The position numbers were made by a program, and so were the translations under genes. A stretch of DNA of 64,000 nucleotides, taken from NCBI RefSeq assembly GCF_000472385.1, contig NZ_AWZU01000030.1:31297-95296 (forward strand), read 5' to 3'. Positions 36,071 through 44,234 of the stretch are shown here, in pieces. Origin of the DNA: Bradyrhizobium sp. ARR65. GTDB lineage: Bacteria; Pseudomonadota; Alphaproteobacteria; Rhizobiales; Xanthobacteraceae. Position 1 is the first letter of the stretch. Every line of letters begins with the position of its first letter. The notes below the pieces were generated by a model, which saw only the letters and a list, made by a program, of their open reading frames with translations, had not been told where the DNA came from and made no database searches.

Positions 36071-37143
36071 CAGGAGACATCCCGGATCGCTGATGACGCT
36101 ATGGCGTCCAGGTTCTGCCGATACTTTTCCGCATCCCAGTCGGTCAGCTCGAGATTCTCCTCGCTGGTCAGATAGCGGAGAGGCGCACCTTCGGGCACGC
36201 GTGCAGTGACGTCGGCGAGGCACCTTGCCATCGCATCCGCGCCCGCTGTCGCATCCCGGCGCATCAGCACCCCCTTGCCGGGAAAGAGAATCTCCACCGG
36301 CGCCATCCCGAGACGAGCGACGACATCGTCCGCTGTCTCGCCGGCCGTTGCGGCAACGGACCCCATGCCCAGAAAAATAACGTGATCGGGATAAAGGCTT
36401 CCTCCGATCGCAATCGCTGTGCTGCCCGTATCCATCGCGACGGCATGTGCGGCGGCATCTGCCGGAAGCCGGTAGTTGTTGCCTGCCAGCTTCGACAGTG
36501 CCCCCTCATCACCGGCGGGCGCCGGGCGTGCGTCCTGCTTCAGCAACTGCTTCACCTGCGACAGCAGAGCCGCGGCATCGGCGACCGTCTCCGCCCCAAT
36601 GACCAGCCCGTGATTGCCGAGGATGATGACATCGGGGCGATCGCGACGGTGTTCGGCGATACCGAGCGCCAGAGGTAGTCCCGGCCGTCGATATGGCACA
36701 TAAGCCCAGTTCGATCCGCACAGCCTGTCTTGCAGGATCGGCATCGCATCCTCGCGAACAGCCAAGGCGATGGTGTCGACGCAATGGACATGCGCGACAA
36801 CGCGGTGCGGCATCAGAGCGTGAACCGTGGTCTCGATGGATGGACGCAGGCCGGATGGATTTTGGTCGGTGAGGACGAAGAGCTGGGCCTGTTCGGCCTC
36901 CGGTTGCGCGTTCGCAACGGCGTCGAGCAGTGGCGCCATCTGCACCGGGACCATGATGTCCCGCTCCCGCGCATGCGCGAGCCAGGTGCCCGACGCCTTG
37001 ATCCAGAGCGTATCGCCTTCCTTGAGCGAGGTATTGCCGCCGGCGGCCTGGGTCAGCAGCAGGTCGGCGCCGATGCGCGCGGAAAAGTCGCGCAACGCCT
37101 GGAGTTCCGCACGCAAATCTGAAGGCTTCATGGATTGAGTCAT
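36070..37143 (-). CDS. Stand-alone RhaD-like class II aldolase (module B)
   Basis: 357 residues from the ATG at 37143 (MTQSMKPSDLR; 37131 possible). It resembles the aldolase half of RhaD without the dehydrogenase: TQAAGGNTSLKEGDTLWIKASGTWL, SIETTVHALMPHRVVAHVH (with two zinc histidines), VPYRRPG, ILGNHGLVIGA (third histidine), then a second domain with PDHVIFLG and LELTDWDAEKYRQNLDAIA that RhaD-type aldolases also have. Expected to cleave a ketose 1-phosphate into dihydroxyacetone phosphate and an aldehyde. First gene of the ATGA-coupled set aldolase-kinase-HAD. Confidence 0.82.
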   Translation of the reverse strand: MTQSMKPSDLRAELQALRDFSARIGADLLLTQAAGGNTSLKEGDTLWIKASGTWLAHARERDIMVPVQMAPLLDAVANAQPEAEQAQLFVLTDQNPSGLRPSIETTVHALMPHRVVAHVHCVDTIALAVREDAMPILQDRLCGSNWAYVPYRRPGLPLALGIAEHRRDRPDVIILGNHGLVIGAETVADAAALLSQVKQLLKQDARPAPAGDEGALSKLAGNNYRLPADAAAHAVAMDTGSTAIAIGGSLYPDHVIFLGMGSVAATAGETADDVVARLGMAPVEILFPGKGVLMRRDATAGADAMARCLADVTARVPEGAPLRYLTSEENLELTDWDAEKYRQNLDAIASSAIRDVS

Positions 37144-37187
37144 CGATATGTCATACGCCGCTTCGGCGGCCATCTACGGCACTTGCG

Positions 37188-37214
37188 GGAGGAGACGCAT
37201 GTCGCGTCTCCTCC
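37188..37214 (-). repeat. Stem-loop after the module B binding-protein gene
   Basis: GGAGGAGACGC (37188-37198) and GCGTCTCCTCC (37204-37214) form a perfect 11-bp stem with a 5-base loop, starting 7 bases after the binding-protein stop and before the aldolase gene. No U tract. Probably protects the importer message. Confidence 0.65.
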
Positions 37215-37221
37215 GTTTCGA

Positions 37222-38328
37222 TCAGAAATCGAAGTTGTTGATGTTGTCCTTGGTGAAGACAGTCGGCGAACCGAGCAGCACTTCCGAACCATTGATAACC
37301 TTGAGCTCGCCCAGCCTGCCGGCCTTCACCGATGTCGCGCCTGGCTGCAGCGTGCCGTCCGCAACGGCGCGCAGAACATAGGCCGCAGCGTAGCCGAGAT
37401 CGACCGGGTTCCACAGCACCACCGACTTCACGCAGCCGGACGAAACATAGGGTTTCATCGCGTTCGGGGTCGCCAGGCCGACGACGGCGACCTGACCGCA
37501 CTTCTTCGCTTGCGTCACCGCATCGGCGGCGGCGGGCGTCGCGACGGATGTCATGCCGAAGATGCCCTTCAATTCATCGCCATACTTGTTGATGAGCGTG
37601 TTGGACTGGTTGAAGGACAAAATGTTGTCTTCCTGTGCCTCAACTGTTTCCAGCCACTTCATCTTGGGGTGGCATTTCTTCTGATAGGCGGCCATCTCGG
37701 CGATCCAGCGCGCCTGGTTCGGCGTGGTGAAGGTCGAGGTCACGATGGCGAAAGCCCCCTCCTCGCCGATCTCGGCGGCCATCGAATCCACCATCGTCTT
37801 GGCGATGCCGTTGAACTCGGCCTGGTTGACGAACCACTGACGTGCGCCCGGCTCGGAGTTGGCGTCATAGCCGACGACGTTGATGCCCGCCTGCAGTGCC
37901 TTCTTAAGCACGGGCGAGATCGCCACCGGATCGTTCGCAGCGAAAAGGATGCCGTCGACACCGCTGGTGATGTAGTTGTCGATCAGCGTGATCTGGTCGT
38001 CTATGTTTGCCTTGCTCGGACCGTCGGTCTTGGCCTTCATCGTGCCCATTTCCTTGGCCGCGTCCGCGATACCCTTGGATGTCGCGTTGAAGTATCCGAT
38101 CCCGACCAGCTTTGGCACGTCGACGACATTGAGCGTCTTGCCCTTGCGGTCGGGAGCTTTGCTCGGCTGGCCACCATCATATGGCTTCGGCGCGGCCTTC
38201 GCCGGTGTCGCATCGCAGGCTAGCGGATTGGTCGGCAGGTCGTCGCCGCCGGTCCAGGGCGAAGCAGCATGACCAAGGCCGGTCGACAACGATAGCGCGA
38301 GCAGCGCGGACAGAAGTGTTCTACCCAT
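37222..38328 (-). CDS. Sugar ABC transporter substrate-binding protein, LsrB/RhaS-like (module B)
   Basis: 368 residues from the ATG at 38328, with GGAGGAAAAAA just before it. Signal peptide MGRTLLSALLALSLSTGLGHAA. The mature fold (Peripla_BP_4) shows VPKLVGIGYFNATSKG, DDQITLIDNYITSGVDGILFAANDP, VVGLATPNAMKPYV and the ending FTKDNINNFDF, the pattern shared by autoinducer-2 binder LsrB and rhamnose binder RhaS. Several LsrB ligand residues appear changed (for example the aspartates of its sugar pocket read N or T here), so a sugar ligand is more likely than AI-2. Feeds the two-permease importer that follows. Confidence 0.85.
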   Translation of the reverse strand: MGRTLLSALLALSLSTGLGHAASPWTGGDDLPTNPLACDATPAKAAPKPYDGGQPSKAPDRKGKTLNVVDVPKLVGIGYFNATSKGIADAAKEMGTMKAKTDGPSKANIDDQITLIDNYITSGVDGILFAANDPVAISPVLKKALQAGINVVGYDANSEPGARQWFVNQAEFNGIAKTMVDSMAAEIGEEGAFAIVTSTFTTPNQARWIAEMAAYQKKCHPKMKWLETVEAQEDNILSFNQSNTLINKYGDELKGIFGMTSVATPAAADAVTQAKKCGQVAVVGLATPNAMKPYVSSGCVKSVVLWNPVDLGYAAAYVLRAVADGTLQPGATSVKAGRLGELKVINGSEVLLGSPTVFTKDNINNFDF

Positions 38329-38388
38329 TTTTTTCCTCCAGTGTTGTCCGGTCACTTCATGCGGCAATGAGCGACGACGTTCTCCGAG

Positions 38389-39333
38389 CTATCGAGGGCC
38401 GCTTCTCTCGAAAAGGTTGCTGGCCAGGATCGCCAGGATCAGGACTGCGCCGATCAGCATGATTGTGCCGTCGCCTTTGACTCCGGCAAGCAACAGACCA
38501 TTCTTGAGCGCCTGGATCAGGCAGAGCCCGATAACCGTACCAAGAACGGTACCTCGCCCGCCGAAGATCGACGTGCCGCCAAGGACGACTGCCGTGATGG
38601 CGTCGAGTTCGATGCCGGTGCCCATGTCAGAGCGGGTTGTCGAGACACGTGAAACGAAAATCACGGCTGCCACCGCGGCGGTGAAACCTGATGCGGTGTA
38701 GAGGGCGAGCTTGGTCCCCTCGACGGAAAGACCGGAAAACCGTGCTGTAACCTCGTTGGAGCCGATGACATACACGGTTCGACCATAGCGCGTGTAGGCA
38801 AGGAGGATGGAAGCCGTAACCGCGGCCAGGAGCAGGATCCAGAGCTGCGTCGGCACGCCTAACACGGATCCTTGACCCAGCACGTAAAACCACTCCGGAT
38901 AGCCGCGCACCGAACGTGCCTGACTGATGCCTTCCGCCAGGCCGCGATAGAGCGCCAGCGTGGCCAGCGTGGCGATCAGCGGCGGCACCTTGAAGCGTGT
39001 GATAATGATCCCGTTGACCAGGCCGGCGATGGTGCCGACGGCGATTGCCGCGACGGCGGTCACAGATAAAGGCAAGCCGACGTTCTGCCAGAACACGCCC
39101 GTCAGGATCGCTGAAAGGCCGAGGATCGAGCCGACCGAAAGGTCGATGCCGCCCGTCGCGATGACAAAGGTCATGGCGATCGCAATCAGACCCGTCTCGG
39201 TCATCAGGCGGCCCTGGTTCAGCAGATTCTGCACCGTTAAGAACTTGTCCGACTGTAGCGACAGGACAACCAACACCAGCGCCAACAGCAGTGCCAGCAG
39301 GGTTTCGTGGCGGATGAAGGATCGAAGCGTCAT
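38389..39333 (-). CDS. Sugar ABC transporter permease 2, RbsC family (module B)
   Basis: 314 residues from the ATG at 39333 (GAGAGGG upstream; another ATG at 39336). Eight to ten helices with the family block FVIATGGIDLSVGSILGLSA, NGIIITRFKVPPLIATLATLALYRGLAEG and AVVLGGTSIFGGRGTVLGTVIG. The two-permease arrangement is that of LsrCD and RhaPQ, not RbsC homodimers. Reading frames upstream of the ATG belong to the shadow of the previous gene. Confidence 0.88.
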   Translation of the reverse strand: MTLRSFIRHETLLALLLALVLVVLSLQSDKFLTVQNLLNQGRLMTETGLIAIAMTFVIATGGIDLSVGSILGLSAILTGVFWQNVGLPLSVTAVAAIAVGTIAGLVNGIIITRFKVPPLIATLATLALYRGLAEGISQARSVRGYPEWFYVLGQGSVLGVPTQLWILLLAAVTASILLAYTRYGRTVYVIGSNEVTARFSGLSVEGTKLALYTASGFTAAVAAVIFVSRVSTTRSDMGTGIELDAITAVVLGGTSIFGGRGTVLGTVIGLCLIQALKNGLLLAGVKGDGTIMLIGAVLILAILASNLFERSGPR

Positions 39334-39341
39334 CATCCCTC

Positions 39342-40343
39342 TCAAGTGCTGCGCTGGCGGCGCAGCATGTCCGCCAGCACGGTCGCCAGGATCAGCAGGC
39401 CGATGACCGCGCGGAACCAATAGGCCGAGACATTGGTGAAGATCAGCGCCGATCCGATCGCCGCGAAGAGGATCGCCGCCAGCGTGGAGCCGACGACCGT
39501 TCCGCTACCTCCCAGGATCGAGGCGCCTCCGATGACCGCTGCCGTGATGATGGTCAGTTCCAGGTTTGGCGGCACGGTGGACTGGATCACCTGAAGCTGT
39601 GTGGCGAAGAGGATCGTCGCTAGCCCTGCAAAGAACCCGTGGATGATGAAAACCGCCACGGTGCGCCGCTCGGCCGGGATGCCGCTGGCAACCGCGGCCT
39701 CGGGATTCCCGCCGAGCGCATAGAGCGATCGTCCAAAGGCGAAATAACGCATCCAGGCCGCGGCAGCGAGCGTCAGTACCACCATTGCTATCAGCGGCAC
39801 GGGAACGCCAAGAAGCCTCTTCTGCGCGATCAGAAAATCAGGCGGCAGGTTGGATATCCAGGTCCCGCCAGTGACGCTGATAAGGCCGCCGCGCAGGATG
39901 GACAATGCCCCGAGTGTCACCACGATCGAGGGGATTTTGGCGTAGGCGACGAGCACGCCGATGACCGCGTTGATGGCCATGCCGACCAGCACCGGGAGGA
40001 ACCACGCCACCCAGATCGGATAGCCGGCGACCGCGAGCGTGCCCGAAATCGTCGCCAACACGCCGATCAGTGCACCCACGGAAACGTCGATGTTGCCCGT
40101 GATGATGACCATCGACATGCCGATCGCAGCCACCGCGATATAGGCGTTTCCAGCGAAGATCGAGGTCAGGTTGTTGGCACTGACGAAGCGCGGGTTGATC
40201 ATCGTGACAACGACGAAGAGAGTGATGATCGCAGCGAACACCACGACCTCCTGTCCATAGTCCGACATCAGGCGTTTCAGGACGCCAGAGCGCCGATTCC
40301 GCTGCAAACGGGCTGACGACAGCTCGACCCCTGTCACGGCCAT
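39342..40343 (-). CDS. Sugar ABC transporter permease 1, RbsC family (module B)
   Basis: 333 residues; the ATG at 40343 overlaps the ATPase stop (ATGA). Contains VIITGNIDVSVGALIGVLATISG (N for the more common G), YAKIPSIVVTLGALSILRGGLI, and AAVIGGASILGGSGTVVGSTLAA. Distinct from its partner permease, so the channel is a heterodimer as in LsrC/LsrD. Eight bases before the second permease. Confidence 0.88.
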   Translation of the reverse strand: MAVTGVELSSARLQRNRRSGVLKRLMSDYGQEVVVFAAIITLFVVVTMINPRFVSANNLTSIFAGNAYIAVAAIGMSMVIITGNIDVSVGALIGVLATISGTLAVAGYPIWVAWFLPVLVGMAINAVIGVLVAYAKIPSIVVTLGALSILRGGLISVTGGTWISNLPPDFLIAQKRLLGVPVPLIAMVVLTLAAAAWMRYFAFGRSLYALGGNPEAAVASGIPAERRTVAVFIIHGFFAGLATILFATQLQVIQSTVPPNLELTIITAAVIGGASILGGSGTVVGSTLAAILFAAIGSALIFTNVSAYWFRAVIGLLILATVLADMLRRQRST

Positions 40344-41857
40344 CACGCAGCCTCCGCCGATCTTGGCGCGGTCATCGCGGCCCCGACGCGCTCGGGCGTC
40401 GCCTCGGCGCGGTCGAGCACATCCGTGATCCTTCCGTCGCTCATCACCAGCACCCGGTCGCTCATGCCGAGCACTTCAGGCAGTTCGCTAGAGATCATCA
40501 GAATGGCCACGCCCTGCTTCACGAGCTCGCCCATGACCAAATGGATCTCCGACTTCGCCCCGACGTCGACGCCGCGGGTCGGCTCATCCAGAATGAGGAT
40601 GCGCGGGTTCGTCTGCAGCCATTTGGCAATCACGACTTTCTGCTGGTTGCCGCCGGAAAGCTGCGCAACGGGCTGGTCGATATTCCGGCAGCGAATGCCG
40701 AGGCGTTTGACTGCGGCCATGGCACGCGAGGCCTCTTCGCGCGCCCTGAGGAACATGCCGCTCGACACCTTCTCGAGCGTCGCCATGGTCACGTTTTTGC
40801 GAATCGTCATGGGCTTGACCAGTCCCTGCAGACCACGGTCTTCGGGCACATAGGCGATCCCGAGATCGCGCGCCTGCAACGGCGATCTGATCGACACCGG
40901 CCTGCCGTCGAGCAAAATCTCCCCGGACGTCGCGGGCGTCATGCCGAAGAGCGTCAGCGCCAGCTCTGTTCGACCTGAACCGACAAGACCGGCTACGCCA
41001 AGAACCTCACCTTTGCGCAGTCCAAAGGATATGTCGCGGACATGCCGGCCGTGATTGAGGTTCTTCACCTCCAGCACCGTTTCGCCGATCGGGACATCCA
41101 GCTTGGGGAACAGACTCTCGATCGAGCGTCCGACCATGAGCGCGACGAGCCCGGCTTCGTCGACGTCGCCGACATCCCTGGTCGCCACGAAGGCACCGTC
41201 GCGCAGCACCGTGACGCGGTCGGCCAGCGCAAAGATCTCGGACATGCGGTGGCTGACATAGATGATGCCAACACCGCGGGCGCGCAACTGGCGTACGATA
41301 TCCATGAGCCGGCGCACGTCGGCCTCGACCAGCGAGGCCGTCGGCTCGTCCATGATCAGCACGCGCGCGTTCTTCGACAGCGCCTTGGCGATCTCCACGC
41401 GCTGGCGCTGGGCGACCGAAAGCGACAGCACCTTGTCATCGACGTCGAGATCGTGAGTGTCAAGCGAATCGAGCAGTTCACGTGTGCGCGAACGCACCTC
41501 AGCCCAATCGATGATGCCCATCGACGTGCGCGGGTAGTTGCCGAGAAACACGTTCTCGGCGACCGAGAGCTCGGGAAAAAGCAGCAGCTCCTGATAGACA
41601 GTCGCGATGCCCGCGGCCGTGGCATCGCGGGGCGAAGCGAACTTCACGTTCTTTCCGTCAATGATGATCGTGCCGGTATCGGGCGTGTAGAGGCCTGACA
41701 GAATCTTGATCAGCGTCGACTTGCCCGCGCCGTTCTCGCCGAGCAGCGCATGCACCTCGCCCGGACGCACGTCGAAACTGACGTCCTTGAGCACCCTCAC
41801 GCCGGCGAAGGCCTTGGAGATGCCGCTCAACGTCACAAAGGCGGGCGTGTCAGCCAT
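40343..41857 (-). CDS. Sugar ABC transporter ATPase, RbsA/LsrA family (module B)
   Basis: 504-residue fusion of two ATPase domains. First domain: Walker A GENGAGKST, signature LSVAQRQRVEIAKAL, Walker B VLIMDEPTASL. Second domain: the usual reduced Walker A GLVGSGRTEL, signature LSGGNQQKVVIAKWL, Walker B ILILDEPTRGVDVGAK. One active and one inactive half is normal for this family. Begins five bases after the module C kinase stop, which joins modules C and B in one likely transcript. Confidence 0.9.
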   Translation of the reverse strand: MADTPAFVTLSGISKAFAGVRVLKDVSFDVRPGEVHALLGENGAGKSTLIKILSGLYTPDTGTIIIDGKNVKFASPRDATAAGIATVYQELLLFPELSVAENVFLGNYPRTSMGIIDWAEVRSRTRELLDSLDTHDLDVDDKVLSLSVAQRQRVEIAKALSKNARVLIMDEPTASLVEADVRRLMDIVRQLRARGVGIIYVSHRMSEIFALADRVTVLRDGAFVATRDVGDVDEAGLVALMVGRSIESLFPKLDVPIGETVLEVKNLNHGRHVRDISFGLRKGEVLGVAGLVGSGRTELALTLFGMTPATSGEILLDGRPVSIRSPLQARDLGIAYVPEDRGLQGLVKPMTIRKNVTMATLEKVSSGMFLRAREEASRAMAAVKRLGIRCRNIDQPVAQLSGGNQQKVVIAKWLQTNPRILILDEPTRGVDVGAKSEIHLVMGELVKQGVAILMISSELPEVLGMSDRVLVMSDGRITDVLDRAEATPERVGAAMTAPRSAEAA

Positions 41858-41862
41858 TCCGC

Positions 41863-43278
41863 TTACTCCAGTCCTGCCGCGTGGCGCGCCCTTGCCCGCG
41901 CCGCGCTCGCGAGATCACGCCACCGATCGCGATACACCTCAAGCCCGGCGATGCCGCTCGCGGCGACAGGCACGGTCTCGTCCTTGAACGGAAACGAGCC
42001 TCGCGCCTTGAAGGCGAGCGCAGCAGCGCCCGTGGCGGATCCCTCGCTCATGGTGCTGCGTACGACCGCCTGCGTGGAGCGGAGCTGCGCCAGCATGGAA
42101 GTGTAGAGCTCGATCTTCGCCAACCCGCCATCGACCACCACCTTGTTGGTCGAGCGGATCAGGTCGAGCGACAAGTCCGTCATCATCACGACATAGAGCG
42201 CGGCAACCGCGGCGCGCTCCTCGCCCGCGACCTCGCCGCCCACGATCTCGCCCTTGACCTCCGGGAACGGACCGCCGGCAGCCCATGACGGCAACGCGAA
42301 CACGCCGCGCGCCATCACCGCCTGAACTGCGGCTTGGCCGATCGGCTTGCTCCAGCCGCCGCTGATCAGGTCGTATTCACGGCCGCCCATGAAGCGCAAC
42401 GATGGCGCCGGCTCGCCGTTGACGGTCACATTGGAGAGCATGTCGCGCTCCTCGTCGAGCGCGCCCAGCGGACAATCGAGATTGATGATGATGACCCATG
42501 TTCCGGTCGAGACGATCGTAAAATGCTCGAGCCCGGTCATGCGGTAGTAGGCGAGCGCCGAATTGGAGTCATGCACTCCATTGTGCACGTCGATAGTTGT
42601 CTCCGATCCGTCATTGAGGCGCACGGTCGCCTGGCCAACGATAGTGCCAGAGGGGACGATCGCAGGGAACTTGGACCGCCATCCGAGACGATCGACGAGA
42701 GAGCTGTAGTCGCGCTTCAGCGGCGCCCAGAGCTGGTTATGCGCGCCGAGATAGGAATATTCAGAGAGATGCCGGCCTGTGAACCGCCAGATCCAGTATT
42801 GCGGATAGCACAGGATCGACTCGGTCTCGGCGAAGGCCTGCGGCTCCTCCTCCTCGAGCCAGAAGATGTGGCGTGCGATACAAAACCCCAACGGCAGATG
42901 CGGCGTGTAGGTTTCGGAAAAGTCGGGCAGGATCGGAGCGATTTTTGCGGCAACCGCGTCGGGAATCTCCTGCTCGTAATCGAGAATTGGATGCAGCAAC
43001 CTGTCCTGCCCCTGCACAAGTGCAAAGGTGCAGCCATGAGCTGAGATCATAAGCCCGGTGACCCCGTGCTTGGACACCACATCCGTCAATTCGCGGTGCA
43101 TCCAGCGGAAGAAATGCTGCTCGTCCAGCACCGCCCTCCCTTTGTAGGAGCCCCAAACCGGCTTGGCGCGCCGCTCATCCAGAACCGCGCCATCCGGCGC
43201 AAAGACAAACAGCTTGGAGTTCGTCTTCCCGAGATCGAAAACAGCGAGCGGACCGTGTTGCGATACAGGTCTGGTCAC
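41863..43278 (-). CDS. FGGY-family carbohydrate kinase (fuculo-/rhamnulokinase-like; module C)
   Basis: 471 residues from GTG at 43278, which overlaps the epimerase stop (GTGA). Phosphate motif LAVFDLGKTNSKLFVF; ISAHGCTFALVQ; CYPQYWIWRFTG; GVHDSNSALAYYR; VSTGTWVIIIN; and KVVVDGGLAKIELYTSML near the C-terminus. The DLGKTN start and VSTGTW resemble rhamnulokinase/fuculokinase-type and rhizobial RhaK-type kinases more than xylulokinase. It follows the 3-epimerase gene, so it should phosphorylate the ketose that enzyme makes, before cleavage by RhaD. Confidence 0.83.
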   Translation of the reverse strand: MTRPVSQHGPLAVFDLGKTNSKLFVFAPDGAVLDERRAKPVWGSYKGRAVLDEQHFFRWMHRELTDVVSKHGVTGLMISAHGCTFALVQGQDRLLHPILDYEQEIPDAVAAKIAPILPDFSETYTPHLPLGFCIARHIFWLEEEEPQAFAETESILCYPQYWIWRFTGRHLSEYSYLGAHNQLWAPLKRDYSSLVDRLGWRSKFPAIVPSGTIVGQATVRLNDGSETTIDVHNGVHDSNSALAYYRMTGLEHFTIVSTGTWVIIINLDCPLGALDEERDMLSNVTVNGEPAPSLRFMGGREYDLISGGWSKPIGQAAVQAVMARGVFALPSWAAGGPFPEVKGEIVGGEVAGEERAAVAALYVVMMTDLSLDLIRSTNKVVVDGGLAKIELYTSMLAQLRSTQAVVRSTMSEGSATGAAALAFKARGSFPFKDETVPVAASGIAGLEVYRDRWRDLASAARARARHAAGLE

Positions 43279-44168
43279 GGCCTGTGTTCCGCTTTGACGA
43301 GCTCGCTCTTCCGGCGCGCCGTCTCCATGCCGACCTCGATGAAACGCCGGGCATGCCTGGCAAGGTCCCTGTTGTCAGACCAGAGATTGCGCCAGATCGC
43401 CGTCCTCCGCGACAGGTTCTGATCGACGATTTCCGAGGAGAAGGATTCGAAGGTGATGTCCTTCGAATAGCCGATGTCAATGAGGGCGTCGAACACGGAC
43501 GGCCAGTCGATGCTGCCGGTACCGAGATAGCCGCGATGGCTTTCGCCAATGTGGAAATAGCCGATCTTGTCCCCGGCATGCCGTATCGCGAGCGCCACAT
43601 CGGCCTCCTCGATATTCATGTGGAAGGTGTCAAGATGCAGGAAGATGTTGTCCGACCCCGAGGTCTCAATATAGGCGAGGCCCTGGGCCGCCGTGTTGAG
43701 CAGGTTACATTCGAAGCGGTTGACAGTCTCCACATTCAGCGAGACGCCGGCCCGCTTGGCCCTCTCCGCGACTTCTGCCAGCGTATGTGCGCTGCGATTC
43801 CATCCGTCCGCCGTAGGCATGTCGGTTTGCAGGCCGTGGCTTGTCTGCAGGATGCCGGCGAGCGTCCTTCCGCCGACATCTCGGGTCAGCGCGACCATGC
43901 GATCGAGAATGCCAACACCGCGCGCGACAACGTCCTTGTCGGCACTGGAAATATCGCCGTCAGCCGGCAGCCCGATGCTGGTCGCGACGCCGAGCCCGAG
44001 CGAGGCGATCCGCTTGGCGAGCCGATCGACGTCGACACTGGCCGGATCGAGATATGAGAATTCGATCAGGTCGAAACCTGCCTCTTTGGTGCTCTCCAGC
44101 GTGCGGTCCAACGCAGCTTGATCCGAGCTGGCCGACCAGACAAAGGAATGGATGCCCACATGTGCCAT
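43275..44168 (-). CDS. D-tagatose 3-epimerase-family ketose epimerase (module C)
   Basis: 297 residues from the ATG at 44168, placed seven bases after GGGGAG; an upstream ATG at 44183 lies before that ribosome site and is rejected. TIM-barrel ketose 3-epimerase (D-tagatose/D-psicose/L-ribulose). The known catalytic set E152, D185, H188, H211, R217, E246 of the Agrobacterium D-psicose epimerase is matched at a constant offset of five: E147 (NVETVNRFECNLLNT), D180 and H183 (LDTFHMNIEE), H206, R212 (HIGESHRG) and E241 (FESF). Lies between a binding-protein gene and the module C kinase, suggesting entry of a 3-epimer into the RhaD route. Confidence 0.9.
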   Translation of the reverse strand: MAHVGIHSFVWSASSDQAALDRTLESTKEAGFDLIEFSYLDPASVDVDRLAKRIASLGLGVATSIGLPADGDISSADKDVVARGVGILDRMVALTRDVGGRTLAGILQTSHGLQTDMPTADGWNRSAHTLAEVAERAKRAGVSLNVETVNRFECNLLNTAAQGLAYIETSGSDNIFLHLDTFHMNIEEADVALAIRHAGDKIGYFHIGESHRGYLGTGSIDWPSVFDALIDIGYSKDITFESFSSEIVDQNLSRRTAIWRNLWSDNRDLARHARRFIEVGMETARRKSELVKAEHRP

Positions 44169-44195
44169 GGCGCTGCTCCCCATTGAGATCAGAAC

Positions 44196-44221
44196 GCCCG
44201 GCCGCCGTGGCGCGGCCGGGC
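44196..44221 (-). repeat. Stem-loop after the module C binding-protein gene
   Basis: GCCCGGCCGC (44196-44205) and GCGGCCGGGC (44212-44221) form a perfect 10-bp GC stem with a 6-base loop, 13 bases after the binding-protein stop. No U tract. Same position as the stem-loops after the other binding-protein genes. Confidence 0.65.
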
Positions 44222-44234
44222 CCGTTGAGGCGAG

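Noticed and set aside
37222..41857. Autoinducer-2 (Lsr) uptake system
   Set aside because: The binder is LsrB-like overall, but several AI-2 pocket residues appear changed and no LsrK, LsrF, LsrG or LsrR homologue is nearby; a sugar importer fits better.
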